Under the pieces are notes generated by a model. It worked only from the letters and a program-made list of their open reading frames with translations, made no database searches and was not told the DNA's origin. The position numbers and the translations under genes are program-made. A stretch of DNA of 36,104 nt from Paludibacteraceae bacterium (GTDB lineage: Bacteria; Bacteroidota; Bacteroidia; Bacteroidales; Paludibacteraceae): the NCBI GenBank assembly GCA_017961765.1, contig JAGCWQ010000158.1, forward strand, positions 1-36,104. Direction: 5' to 3'. This document shows positions 24,567 through 33,367 of the stretch, one piece after another. Every line of letters starts with the position of its first letter. Position 1 is the stretch's first letter.

Positions 24567-25919
24567 ATGAAAACAAAAGTTATATTGTCGGCTGCTGCAT
24601 TCGGAATGGTAGTTCTTTCTGGCTATGCTCAAACAGGAGTGCAGAGCGGAACTAAGTTCGGTCATGGTGCGGATAGCATTGCTTGTGTGCAGAATTTGAC
24701 ATTGATGCAGCAGGCAGCTAAGCAGGGGGATTTCGCAAGTGCGGTTGAACCATGGAACAAAGTATATTCTGAATGTCCAGCTTCTCACGTTTCATTGTAC
24801 CAATATGGACCAAAGATTTTGGGTTGGCAAATCTCTCAAGAGAAGGATGCTGCTAAACGTGCTCAAGTCTTCAATCAGTTGATGTCTATGTACGATAGTC
24901 GTGCGAAGTATTTCGGTAACATGAAGAAATATGGCAAGCACTATATATTGGGTAGAAAAGCCCTTGATTATGTGACTTACGTTGACCCTGCAAAGGATCC
25001 AGACAAGCGTCAGGCTTACAATTGGTTGGCTGAGGCTATCGATTTGGGCGGAACTAACAATGAGGTCTTTGTTTTCCAACAATACTTCATGCTTTCCGAT
25101 GCCATGTATGCGAAGGATCAAAAGGGATTCAAGCAACAGTACATCAATGACTATTTGAAGGTGACTCCGTTGCTTTCTGAGCGTGGTGCGTCTGGCGATA
25201 TGAAGGATACGGCATATTCTAAGATGAAGACCATCGTTGACGTGATGTTCGCTAAGTCTGGTGCTGCCAAGTGTTCTGATTTGGATGGCATCTATGCTTC
25301 TCAAATCGATGGTAAGCAAACGGATAAGACTTTCTTGAAGACGGTGTTGGCACTTTACAAGATTGCAGATTGTGAGGAGTCTAGCGTTTACTTTAAGGCG
25401 GCTGCTTACATGTATAAGATTGAGCCAAGTTCTGATGCTGCACGTGGCTTGGCTACGCAGGCTATTAAGAACAAGGATTATGGTAAGGCTATCGAGTACT
25501 TCAATAATGCCATCTCTTTGGAGACGAACAACGGCGACAAGTCTAAGTTGTATATGAATATCGCCAAGGTTTATATGGCACAAGGAAATTATACGAAGTC
25601 AAGATCGGCTGCACAAAGTGCTTTGAGCATGAATGGAGCTAATGCGGATGCTTATATCCATATCGCTAAGTTGTATGCTCAATACTTCTCTTCCATCAGT
25701 GATGACCAAGTTATCCAAAAGACAGCTTTCTGGGCTGCTGTGGACAAGTTGGAGCGCGCTAAGTCAGTTGATCCTTCTCGTGCCGCTGAGTGTAATAAGT
25801 TGATTTCTCAATACAAGACTTACTTTCCACCTTCAACGGAGTTGTTCATGAGAGGTATCAAGGCTGGTTCTTCTTATACGGTTCCAGGTTGGATCGGTGA
25901 AACTACGACGGTTAAATAA
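24567..25919 (+). CDS. Periplasmic tetratricopeptide repeat protein
   Basis: 450 residues. The signal peptide ends SGYAQ (residue 22). The body is all-helical with TPR-like units, clearest at about 290-375 (SDAARGLATQAIKNKDYGKAIEYFNNAI, quoted in part, and MNIAKVYMAQGNYTKSRSAA). No enzyme motif is seen. It follows the barrel gene by 29 bases and precedes lptC by 11, so all are likely one transcript. TPR proteins at this position are conserved in Bacteroidales and presumably act as protein-protein scaffolds in the periplasm. Confidence 0.78.
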   Translation: MKTKVILSAAAFGMVVLSGYAQTGVQSGTKFGHGADSIACVQNLTLMQQAAKQGDFASAVEPWNKVYSECPASHVSLYQYGPKILGWQISQEKDAAKRAQVFNQLMSMYDSRAKYFGNMKKYGKHYILGRKALDYVTYVDPAKDPDKRQAYNWLAEAIDLGGTNNEVFVFQQYFMLSDAMYAKDQKGFKQQYINDYLKVTPLLSERGASGDMKDTAYSKMKTIVDVMFAKSGAAKCSDLDGIYASQIDGKQTDKTFLKTVLALYKIADCEESSVYFKAAAYMYKIEPSSDAARGLATQAIKNKDYGKAIEYFNNAISLETNNGDKSKLYMNIAKVYMAQGNYTKSRSAAQSALSMNGANADAYIHIAKLYAQYFSSISDDQVIQKTAFWAAVDKLERAKSVDPSRAAECNKLISQYKTYFPPSTELFMRGIKAGSSYTVPGWIGETTTVK

Positions 25920-25930
25920 AAAATCGAACA

Positions 25931-26494
25931 GTGAATCTTACGAGATTAAATTATAGGCATGCGGCAGCTACTCTTGGAGTGGCTGCTGTATGTGTTTTTG
26001 CTTCCTGCTCGGACGGCAACCAAACGGTTGATTCTGTTACGGATAGGGCAAAGACTCCTTCGCTTCGTGCGTTGGATGTCCATACGGTGATTTCAGACTC
26101 GGGCGTGACCCGTTACCGAATGAACGCAGGTGAATGGCTGGTTTACGACAGGGCGGAAGAACCTTATTGGGATTTCCCTCAGGGAATCTATTTGGAGAAA
26201 TTCACTCCTCAATTGGAAATTGATGCGGAATTGAGGAGCAAGTACGCCATCTATTACGAGCGTAAGAAGTTTTGGGAACTGCATGACAGTGTCCATGCGA
26301 AAAATTTGAACGGTGAGCAGTTTGAGTGTAAGAGTCTCTTCTGGGACGAGACGAAGGAATTGGTCTATTCCGATGATACGATTACGATCAAACAGGCTAA
26401 CAAGACAATTGTGGGAAAGGGTTTCAAATCTAACCAAGCCCTGACTAAATATGAGATTCGTAATGTGATGGGTGTTTTCCCTGTCTCTGAGTGA
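25931..26494 (+). CDS. lptC: LPS export protein LptC
   Basis: 187 residues from a GTG start; no ATG upstream fits, and the distance to the previous gene supports it. The N-terminal hydrophobic segment is followed by Cys26 (VFASC), so it may be a lipoprotein rather than the single-span form of E. coli. The LptC beta-jellyroll pattern is visible: TVISDSGVTRYRM, W-x-Y-x-R, FPQGIYLEKF, IYYERKKFWELHDSV, and the closing SNQALTKYEIRNVMG. LptC takes LPS from the LptBFG transporter and passes it to LptA in the periplasmic bridge. lptE lies in the same stretch of the window. Confidence 0.9.
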   Translation: MNLTRLNYRHAAATLGVAAVCVFASCSDGNQTVDSVTDRAKTPSLRALDVHTVISDSGVTRYRMNAGEWLVYDRAEEPYWDFPQGIYLEKFTPQLEIDAELRSKYAIYYERKKFWELHDSVHAKNLNGEQFECKSLFWDETKELVYSDDTITIKQANKTIVGKGFKSNQALTKYEIRNVMGVFPVSE

Positions 26495-27742
26495 GTGGTT
26501 ATGTTGCTGGTTTCGATTGTATTTCTCTTGCTGTCCTACTCCTTCTTTTATGGAATGGAGGTGGCTTATATATCCTCCAACCGGTTGCGTCTGGAATTGG
26601 AATCGAATTCGGAGCATTGGACGGATCGTTCGTTGAAGTATCTATTTGAACACCAGCCGCAATTGTTCGCTTCCCTATTTTTGTGGGCAAGGGTCTCTTT
26701 CGTTTTTTTGATGCTTGCCCTTTTCTCTTACTTTACGCAGTTTGTCGCCTCTTCAGAGTGGGGCATGCTTTTGTTGGGCATCCCGCTTGTGCTACTTCTC
26801 CTTTTTTTGTCGGTCAATTTGGCTTTGTCCTTGGTCTCTGTTTGTAATCCGACTTCTACATTCCGCTTTTTTTCTCTCTTTTTGACGTTGCTTGTCTTTG
26901 TCTCTTATCCGTTTGTCTCGATGCTTTTTTCTTTGGCACGGATGTTCAAAATTGACTTGGATGAGTTCTCTCCGTTTAGTATCAATGTGGTTAGCAACGA
27001 TAAGGATAGTACGGATGAATTTGTGACTGAGGGTGCTGATTCGACGGACGACGTGGACGATGAGGTGAGGATGTTCCAAAACGCCCTCGACTTTTCCAAT
27101 GTCACGTTGACTAATTGTATTGTTCCCCGCACGGAGATTGTGGCTATTGATGTTAATTCGCCAGTCGAGAAATTGACGGAACTTTTTGTCTCCTTGCACT
27201 ACTCCCGTATCTTGGTCTATAAAGACAACATTGACAATATCTTGGGGTATGTCCATTCTTCGGATTTGTTTGACAGACCCTCTGCAATCAAAGATATGTT
27301 GAATCCTTTGCCTGTCGTGCCAGAGAGTATGTCGGCCAACCGTATGTTGCGGATTTTCCTGCAACAGCATAAGGGAATGGCTTTGGTGGTTGATGAGTTT
27401 GGTGGTACGGCTGGTATTGTCACGTTGGAGGATATTATGGAGGAGATTTTTGGCGAGATAGAGGATGAACATGATGACGATGGCGACGGTTTGGTCGCAA
27501 AGAGCCTTGGAAACGGGGAATATGTCTTGTCTGGTCGTTTGGAGGTCGAAGCGGTGAACGAGCGGTACGGCCTTCATCTTCCATTGTCGAATGAGTACAT
27601 CACCTTGGCAGGTCTGATCCTATATAAAAACTGTATGTTGCCGCAACCTAAGGAGCGCGTGACCATTGAGAACTACGAATTCTCCATAGTCAGAGTTGTC
27701 TCGACGCGTATAGAGTTGGTGAGGTTGACTGTCAAATCGTGA
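26495..27742 (+). CDS. CNNM/CBS-domain membrane protein (CorC/GldE-type)
   Basis: 415 residues from GTG 26495, directly after the lptC stop; ATG 26501 is an equally good start. The N-terminal CNNM (DUF21) part (1-150) has about four membrane segments and the MEVAYISSNRLRLELE motif. A CBS pair follows (about 205-325) with VPRTEIVAID (read IVPRTEIVAI), Y-S-R-I-L-V-Y and LVVDEFGGTAGIVTLEDIMEEIFGE (quoted in part as VDEFGGTAGIVTLED). The CorC/HlyC domain (about 335-415) closes the protein. The family moves or senses Mg2+/Co2+. The Bacteroidota homologue GldE is linked to gliding and secretion in some species; which role applies here is open. Confidence 0.85.
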   Translation: MVMLLVSIVFLLLSYSFFYGMEVAYISSNRLRLELESNSEHWTDRSLKYLFEHQPQLFASLFLWARVSFVFLMLALFSYFTQFVASSEWGMLLLGIPLVLLLLFLSVNLALSLVSVCNPTSTFRFFSLFLTLLVFVSYPFVSMLFSLARMFKIDLDEFSPFSINVVSNDKDSTDEFVTEGADSTDDVDDEVRMFQNALDFSNVTLTNCIVPRTEIVAIDVNSPVEKLTELFVSLHYSRILVYKDNIDNILGYVHSSDLFDRPSAIKDMLNPLPVVPESMSANRMLRIFLQQHKGMALVVDEFGGTAGIVTLEDIMEEIFGEIEDEHDDDGDGLVAKSLGNGEYVLSGRLEVEAVNERYGLHLPLSNEYITLAGLILYKNCMLPQPKERVTIENYEFSIVRVVSTRIELVRLTVKS

Positions 27743-27796
27743 TTTTATCCTATTTTGCTAAATATCGGGAGTCTTTTGTGATTCCTTTTATATTTT

Positions 27797-27828
27797 TTTG
27801 TATATTCGCACCTCAAAAAGTACATTTG
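27797..27828 (+). promoter_or_regulatory. Promoter of the PpiD-like gene
   Basis: TTTG (27797-27800), 20 bases, TACATTTG (27821-27828): a full consensus match. Predicted start near 27835, with ATG at 27875. Confidence 0.7.
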
Positions 27829-27874
27829 TTTAGAATAAAGTAAAATAAATAAAAAGTAGTAATACAAAAAGGTA

Positions 27875-29953
27875 ATGGCAGCATTAGAGAAAATTAGAAA
27901 CAAGGCCGGAATGCTGATAGGAGTTGTCGGTTTCGCCTTATTCGCTTTTATTATTGGTGATTTTATCACATCAAGTTCTTCTTATGTGAATTTGATTAAG
28001 CAGAAGGTTGGAAATGTGGAGGGCCACTCATTGACAATGCAACAATACTCTGCAGATATTCAGCAGTTTAAGGAAATAGCCGAGATGGGCGGTCAGCCTA
28101 ATATGACGGATGGCCAATTGAGAGACAACGTATGGGATAAGTTCGTTTACTCATCTTTGTTGGCAAGCGAGTGTGATAAGATCGGTCTGTCTGTGTCAGA
28201 CGAAGAGTTCCAAGATGCTCTTTTTGGTGTACAACCACATCCAATGTTGAACCAAGTTCCTTTCCTTCGTGGCGAGAATGGCCGTTATGATTCACGTATT
28301 TTGAAACAAATCCTTCAAAACAAGGAGAATCCACAAATAGAGTCTTATTACAGAGCTTGGAAATATTGGGAAGAAGAGTTGAAAAATCAAATCTTGTTGG
28401 GCAAATACCAACGTTTGATTTCTACTGCCATGACTCCGACAAAAAAGGTTGCCGAGAATTTGGCTTCTTTGGATATGAACGAATATGATTTGGCTGTTAT
28501 CCGTAAGGCTTATTATGAAGTGCCTGATTCTACGGTTACAGTGTCAGACTCAGATTTGAAGGCTTTGTATGATAAGAGAAGAGCTTCATTCAAGACTGAG
28601 CCTTATCGTACGGCAAAGGTCATCGTGTTTGACGTGGCTCCTTCAAAAGAGGATTATGATGAAATGGAAAACAGCATCAAGGAGGCTAAGTCTGCATTGG
28701 ATTCATTGGCTGATGATATGGTTCCTTTGTTTGTTTCTCAAAACTCAGATAGAGAGTTCTCTTACAATCCAGCATATATGTCCGAGCGTCAAGTCGATCC
28801 TCTATTTGCAGACTTCGCTTTCTATTCTAAGAAGGGTGCTGTTTCTGAGGTGAAGCGTGATGGTTCTTACTATAAGGTGGCAAGGGTTATGTCGGATGTG
28901 CAAAATCGTCCAGACTCAGTCCGTGCAAGCCGTATCGTAGTCTTCAGAAACAATCAGGAGGAGTCTCAAAAGTTGGCAGATAGTTTGATGGCCGAATTGA
29001 AGAAGGGCGCAAACTTCGCAGAGTTGGTTAAGGCATTCTCTAAAGATGGCAAGGCTATTCTTGACAAGGACGGTGATATGGATTGGCTTATGGAGGGTCT
29101 CCTCGGTGTTGAGGGATTCGACGATGCAGTCTTCACGGCTAATGTAGGTGATTGTTTTACATTTCCTGTTCAACAGGCAGTTATGTTGGTTCGTGTTACA
29201 GACAAGACAAAACCTGTTAAGAAGGTTAAGATGGCTGAGATTGTCAACAAGGTAGATGCTGGTACGGAGACTTACAGAAAGACTTACGAGTTGGCAAGAG
29301 TCTTCATCTCTGAGAACAGAACGTTGGCTTCTTTCGAGGCTGCTGCTAAGGAGAACGGCTATGATGTTAGAACAATGTCTCGTTTGGGTAGAAACCAAAA
29401 TCAAAACTATATGCTCCCTCAAGCTAGAGATATTATCCGTTGGGCATGGGATCATAAGGTAGGTGAGGTTTCTGACAAGGTATTTGAGTTGCAAAACCAA
29501 TATGTAGTCGCTGCTTTGTCTGAGGCTGTTGATGATGACTATGTTCCATTTGCTTACGCTAAGTCTGAGTTGCAAGATCAAGCTCGTAATGACAAGAAGG
29601 CTGAAAAGTTGATGGCAGAGATGACCAACGCAGATCTCTTTGCAACGCTTTCATCTGATACGCTTAAGGCCGTTAAATTGGGTAGTTCCTCTTTGGGCCG
29701 TTTCGGTGCTGAACAAGCTGTCTTGGGTTCTTTGTCTAAGTTGGAGCCAACACAGATCTCTTCTCCGATTAAGGGTGTCAACGGTGTCTATATGGTGAAA
29801 GTTCTTGACAAGAGACCTGTAGCTCCAGATGCAGTGGTAGATCAAATTCACCGTGCGCAAATAGGCAATGTGCAAACGGTTATGTATAGAAATTTGTTCG
29901 GCTCATTGAAGGAAATTTCTAATGTAACTGATACAAGATACGAGTTCTATTGA
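27875..29953 (+). CDS. PpiD-like peptidyl-prolyl isomerase / periplasmic chaperone
   Basis: 692 residues. A single membrane anchor at 12-32 (AGMLIGVVGFALFAFIIGDF) holds the protein in the inner membrane. A SurA_N-type chaperone domain follows (about 45-250), then a parvulin-like domain (about 345-450) with RASRIVVF, KKGANFAELVKAFSKD, DGDMDWL and FPVQQAVMLVRVTD. A second, degenerate parvulin-like section lies near the C-terminus. PpiD helps fold proteins leaving the Sec channel and outer-membrane proteins. The gene has its own promoter and a strong terminator hairpin, so it is partly separate from the lptC series. Confidence 0.9.
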   Translation: MAALEKIRNKAGMLIGVVGFALFAFIIGDFITSSSSYVNLIKQKVGNVEGHSLTMQQYSADIQQFKEIAEMGGQPNMTDGQLRDNVWDKFVYSSLLASECDKIGLSVSDEEFQDALFGVQPHPMLNQVPFLRGENGRYDSRILKQILQNKENPQIESYYRAWKYWEEELKNQILLGKYQRLISTAMTPTKKVAENLASLDMNEYDLAVIRKAYYEVPDSTVTVSDSDLKALYDKRRASFKTEPYRTAKVIVFDVAPSKEDYDEMENSIKEAKSALDSLADDMVPLFVSQNSDREFSYNPAYMSERQVDPLFADFAFYSKKGAVSEVKRDGSYYKVARVMSDVQNRPDSVRASRIVVFRNNQEESQKLADSLMAELKKGANFAELVKAFSKDGKAILDKDGDMDWLMEGLLGVEGFDDAVFTANVGDCFTFPVQQAVMLVRVTDKTKPVKKVKMAEIVNKVDAGTETYRKTYELARVFISENRTLASFEAAAKENGYDVRTMSRLGRNQNQNYMLPQARDIIRWAWDHKVGEVSDKVFELQNQYVVAALSEAVDDDYVPFAYAKSELQDQARNDKKAEKLMAEMTNADLFATLSSDTLKAVKLGSSSLGRFGAEQAVLGSLSKLEPTQISSPIKGVNGVYMVKVLDKRPVAPDAVVDQIHRAQIGNVQTVMYRNLFGSLKEISNVTDTRYEFY

Positions 29954-29990
29954 TAATCAATAAATCCGGTTCGCCGGGTGATAGTATCCT

Positions 29991-30038
29991 GAAGTTCACG
30001 AAGAAGGATTTCCTGAATCTCTTCGTGAACTTCTTTTT
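29991..30038 (+). terminator. Long terminator hairpin just before rlmN
   Basis: GAAGTTCACGAAGA (29991-30004) and TCTTCGTGAACTTC (30020-30033) form a perfect 14-bp stem with a 15-base loop and TTTTT after it. A smaller CCGG-TTCG-CCGG hairpin (29967-29978) precedes it. The hairpin ends only 5 bases before the first possible rlmN start. Confidence 0.85.
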
Positions 30039-30043
30039 CATTT

Positions 30044-31096
30044 ATGGTAAGCATGGATAAGGAACGATTGTTGGGAAAGACGTTGCCCGAACTGAAAGCT
30101 CTTGTGCAAGAGTTGGGGCTTCCCTCTTTTTCTGCCAAGCAAATATGTGATTGGTTGTATAAGAAGAAGGTTGACTCCATAGAAAAAATGACGAATCTCT
30201 CTTTGGTCAATCGGGAGAAATTGTCTGCCAAATATGAGGTCGGCTTGGTTTCACCCGAGCGGGTCGATGCTTCTGTCGATGGAACCCGAAAATATTTGTT
30301 TCGAACTCTTCATGGCCTTGTGGAGACGGTCTATATTCCTGAAGAGGATAGGGCGACCTTGTGTGTCTCTTCGCAGGTGGGATGCAAAATGAATTGTCTC
30401 TTCTGCATGACGGGGAAACAAGGCTTTTCTGGTCATCTTACTGCGGCCGACATCTTGAATCAGATGCAGTCTATCCCGGAGGCGGATTTGTTGACCAATG
30501 TGGTCTTTATGGGAATGGGCGAGCCGATGGACAATGTGGAGGAGGTCTTGAAGACCTTGGAGATCATGACTTCGGATTGGGGATATGCTTGGAGTCCAAA
30601 GCGGATTACGGTTTCCACTGTCGGACTTGTCCCTGGTATGAAGCGTTTCTTGGAATTGAGTTCTTGTCACTTGGCTGTTAGCTTGCATAATCCAATTCCG
30701 GAGGAGCGTTATTCTTTGATGCCTATCCAAAAGGCCTATCCTATTGCGAAGGTGATTGAGGAGATAAAAAAGTATGATTTTAGTCATCAGCGTCGAGTCT
30801 CGTTTGAGTACACTATGTTTAGTGGCGTAAACGATCGTCCAGCCCACGTGAAAGCGTTGGTCTCTTTGCTCTCTGGTCTGGAATGCCGTGTCAACTTGAT
30901 TCGGTTCCATGCTGTTCCTGGCGTGCCGTTGGAGGGCTCGTCGATGGAGACCATGGAAAAGTTCCGGGATGAGTTGATTCATCGGGGCATTATGACTACG
31001 ATCAGAAAATCGCGTGGTGAGGATATCTTCGCTGCTTGTGGACTTCTTTCCAGCAATCATACGGGCAAATTGAATGAGATGGCAAAGGAGAACTGA
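30044..31096 (+). CDS. rlmN: Dual-specificity 23S rRNA/tRNA methyltransferase RlmN
   Basis: 350 residues from ATG 30044; ATG 30053 (MDKERLLGKTL) is just as likely and gives more distance from the terminator hairpin. A radical-SAM enzyme that methylates C2 of A2503 in 23S rRNA and A37 in some tRNAs. Cluster-binding Cys114, Cys118 and Cys121 are in CKMNCLFC, and the methyl-carrying Cys332 is in AACGLL. Also visible are VSSQVGC, GMGEPMDN, RITVSTVG and HLAVSLHNP. It has no obvious promoter of its own: the space before it is filled by the terminator. Confidence 0.96.
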   Translation: MVSMDKERLLGKTLPELKALVQELGLPSFSAKQICDWLYKKKVDSIEKMTNLSLVNREKLSAKYEVGLVSPERVDASVDGTRKYLFRTLHGLVETVYIPEEDRATLCVSSQVGCKMNCLFCMTGKQGFSGHLTAADILNQMQSIPEADLLTNVVFMGMGEPMDNVEEVLKTLEIMTSDWGYAWSPKRITVSTVGLVPGMKRFLELSSCHLAVSLHNPIPEERYSLMPIQKAYPIAKVIEEIKKYDFSHQRRVSFEYTMFSGVNDRPAHVKALVSLLSGLECRVNLIRFHAVPGVPLEGSSMETMEKFRDELIHRGIMTTIRKSRGEDIFAACGLLSSNHTGKLNEMAKEN

Positions 31097-31159
31097 GAGA
31101 CAAACTGAAAATTCAAAGTTGTGTCACATTTGTGGACATGGTGAACTTCAAATAAATTC

Positions 31160-32170
31160 ATGACAATGAGTAAGATTAAGTATGTTTTATTGATTATCGC
31201 TTCCATGTGCTTGCTCTCTTCTTGTGGTGGAAACTCGAAGAAAGGGGGAGCGTCCGCCTTGTTACCGGGAATTACGGGGGCGGCTTTTGATGTTTTGGTT
31301 GTCGGTGAAGAAAAATTGTGGCGAGACACGGTCGGTCGAGCTTTGTTCGATCTTCTGAATACGGATATGCCTTGCTTTCCTCAATCGGAGCCGATGTTCA
31401 ATATTTCGTTCATTAGGGAAAGGGATTTTACAGGCATTCTAAGACCTGTGCGCAACATTGTCCTTTTTGATATATCCGATCGCTATACCCAAGGTAAGGT
31501 GACCTACCTGAAGGATAAATGGTCCTCGCCACAAGCGTTAGTCAAGCTTGCTGCGCCTGATAAGGAGTCGTTCTTGCAGTTGTTGCAGGATAAGGGGGAA
31601 GAGGTCATCTCCTATTTGGTGGATGCCGAGCGGAAAAGGACCTTGTCTTTCTATTCCAAATATTGTAGTCCGGAGATGGCTCAAAAGGTAAAGAACGCTG
31701 TCAATGTGAAGATGAAGGTGCCTAATCATATGGACCGTTGTCGAATCGAGAAGGATTTTATTTGGATGACGAACGGCAATTTGAATATGACGCAGAATAT
31801 CGTTGTCTATTCCTATCCTTACTACGACAAATCGGATTTCCAGTTGGAAAAATTGTTGCATAAGCGTGATTCGGTGATGAAGTTGTACATTGCTGGTCCT
31901 GCGGAGGGCTCTTATATGACGACTGAATATCGTTGCGAACCGACCTACAAGGAACTAATTGATGAAAATGAACGTTATTTGGTGGAAGTGAGAGGCTTGT
32001 GGCGAGTGGAAGGCGACATCATGGGCGGCCCTTTTGTCAGTCGGTCTTATCTGGATGCTGCTCTTGGCCGAATCGTGACGGTGGAGGCTTATCTCTATGG
32101 TCCTTTCCAAAAAAAACGTAATACGATGAGGCAGTTGGAGACGATAATTCGTACCCTTGATTTGGATTAA
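31160..32170 (+). CDS. DUF4837 family lipoprotein
   Basis: 336 residues (ATG 31166 is an alternative start). The signal peptide ends in a lipobox, LLSSC, with Cys22, so it is a lipoprotein. The rest fits the Bacteroidota-specific DUF4837 family: after the linker come TGAAFDVLVVGEE-type opening residues, a block with LPQSEPMFNI (here FPQSEPMFNISF), RDFTGILRPVRNIV, WSSPQALVKLAAP, and a late MGGPFVSRSYLDA block. Function unknown. It sits between rlmN and pdxA, a common Bacteroidales arrangement. Confidence 0.82.
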   Translation: MTMSKIKYVLLIIASMCLLSSCGGNSKKGGASALLPGITGAAFDVLVVGEEKLWRDTVGRALFDLLNTDMPCFPQSEPMFNISFIRERDFTGILRPVRNIVLFDISDRYTQGKVTYLKDKWSSPQALVKLAAPDKESFLQLLQDKGEEVISYLVDAERKRTLSFYSKYCSPEMAQKVKNAVNVKMKVPNHMDRCRIEKDFIWMTNGNLNMTQNIVVYSYPYYDKSDFQLEKLLHKRDSVMKLYIAGPAEGSYMTTEYRCEPTYKELIDENERYLVEVRGLWRVEGDIMGGPFVSRSYLDAALGRIVTVEAYLYGPFQKKRNTMRQLETIIRTLDLD

Positions 32171-32236
32171 CGGACTATGCCGGGAAGATTGATTTCTAAA
32201 AGGTGACAAAAAGTCCTCTTTTTCCCGATAAAATGC

Positions 32237-32244
32237 TAATTTTG
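32237..32244 (+). promoter_or_regulatory. Putative -7 promoter box of pdxA
   Basis: TAATTTTG fits TAnnTTTG, 26 bases before ATG 32271. The same octamer recurs at 32254-32261. The -33 region is a poor match. Confidence 0.45.
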
Positions 32245-32270
32245 CATAGTAGGTAATTTTGAAATATATT

Positions 32271-33338
32271 ATGGAAGAAAATAAGATAAGAGTCGGTATT
32301 ACACAAGGTGATATTAATGGTATTGGTTATGAGGTGATTATAAAGACATTGATGGATCCTCGAATCAATGATTTTTGTGTCCCAATTGTCTATGGTTCCT
32401 CAAAAATAGCCGCCTATCACCGAAAGGCGTTGAACATCGACAATTTTAATCTGAATGTGATTGCAGATGCTTCAAGTGCGAATCCGAAACGTTCGAACGT
32501 CATCAATTGCGTGAGCGACGACGTGAAGGTGGAACTTGCCAAGTCAACAGAGGAGGCTGGTGAAGCTGCATTCTTGGCTCTTGAACGGGCTACGCAGGAT
32601 TTGCGCGAGGGCTTGATCGATGTTTTGGTGACGGCTCCGATCAATAAGAAGAATATCTATTCAGACAAGTTCCATTTCACTGGCCATACGGAGTATTTGG
32701 AAGAGCGTTTCGGTAATGGTCAGAAGGGATTGGTCTTGATGGTGAACGATGTTTTGAAGGTGGCTGTGGTCACTGGTCATGTTCCGTTGAAACAGGTCTC
32801 TTCTTACATTACGATTCCGACTATATTGGATAAGTTGGAGAAACTGAATCAGACGTTGATTCGTGATTTCAGCATTGTCCGTCCTCGTATAGCCGTCTTG
32901 GGGTTGAATCCTCATGCAGGAGACAGAGGTTTGATCGGTCAGGAAGAGGAGGATGTAATTATCCCTGCTATTTCAAAGGCTAACGACAAGGGTATCATGT
33001 GTTTTGGCCCATACGCTGCCGATGGCTTCTTCGGAGCTGGTAGCTTCAAGAATTTCGATGCGGTGTTGGCGATGTACCATGACCAAGGTTTGGCTCCGTT
33101 CAAGTGCGTGGCTATGGAGAGTGGCGTTAACTATACGGCTGGATTGCCGATTATCAGGACTTCTCCTGCCCATGGTACTGCTTATGATAAGGCTGGAATA
33201 GGCAAGGCTTCGGAAGATTCGTTCCGTGCGGCTTTATATTTGGCTTGTGATATATTCAATTCCAGAAAAAATTATGCGAAGATGACGGCTAATCCATTGC
33301 GTAAGCAAGATGTGGAGATTAGCGGAGTTGTGGAATGA
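32271..33338 (+). CDS. pdxA: 4-hydroxythreonine-4-phosphate dehydrogenase
   Basis: 355 residues from ATG 32271; the in-frame TTG at 32259 would only add MKYI and overlaps a promoter-like octamer. PdxA oxidises 4-phospho-hydroxythreonine in the DXP-dependent route to pyridoxal phosphate. Motifs seen are RVGITQGDINGIGYEV at the start, VTAPINKKNI, FTGHTEYLEERFG with a metal His, VTGHVPLKQV, LGLNPHAGDRGLIGQEEEDVI, MYHDQGLAPFK with the second metal His, and TSPAHGTAYDKAG with the third. The PLP it helps supply is the cofactor of HisC, encoded 12 kb away; this is a coincidence of content rather than co-regulation. Confidence 0.95.
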   Translation: MEENKIRVGITQGDINGIGYEVIIKTLMDPRINDFCVPIVYGSSKIAAYHRKALNIDNFNLNVIADASSANPKRSNVINCVSDDVKVELAKSTEEAGEAAFLALERATQDLREGLIDVLVTAPINKKNIYSDKFHFTGHTEYLEERFGNGQKGLVLMVNDVLKVAVVTGHVPLKQVSSYITIPTILDKLEKLNQTLIRDFSIVRPRIAVLGLNPHAGDRGLIGQEEEDVIIPAISKANDKGIMCFGPYAADGFFGAGSFKNFDAVLAMYHDQGLAPFKCVAMESGVNYTAGLPIIRTSPAHGTAYDKAGIGKASEDSFRAALYLACDIFNSRKNYAKMTANPLRKQDVEISGVVE

Positions 33339-33367
33339 TTGGTTTCTTGAAAAAATAGGAGGCGGAT

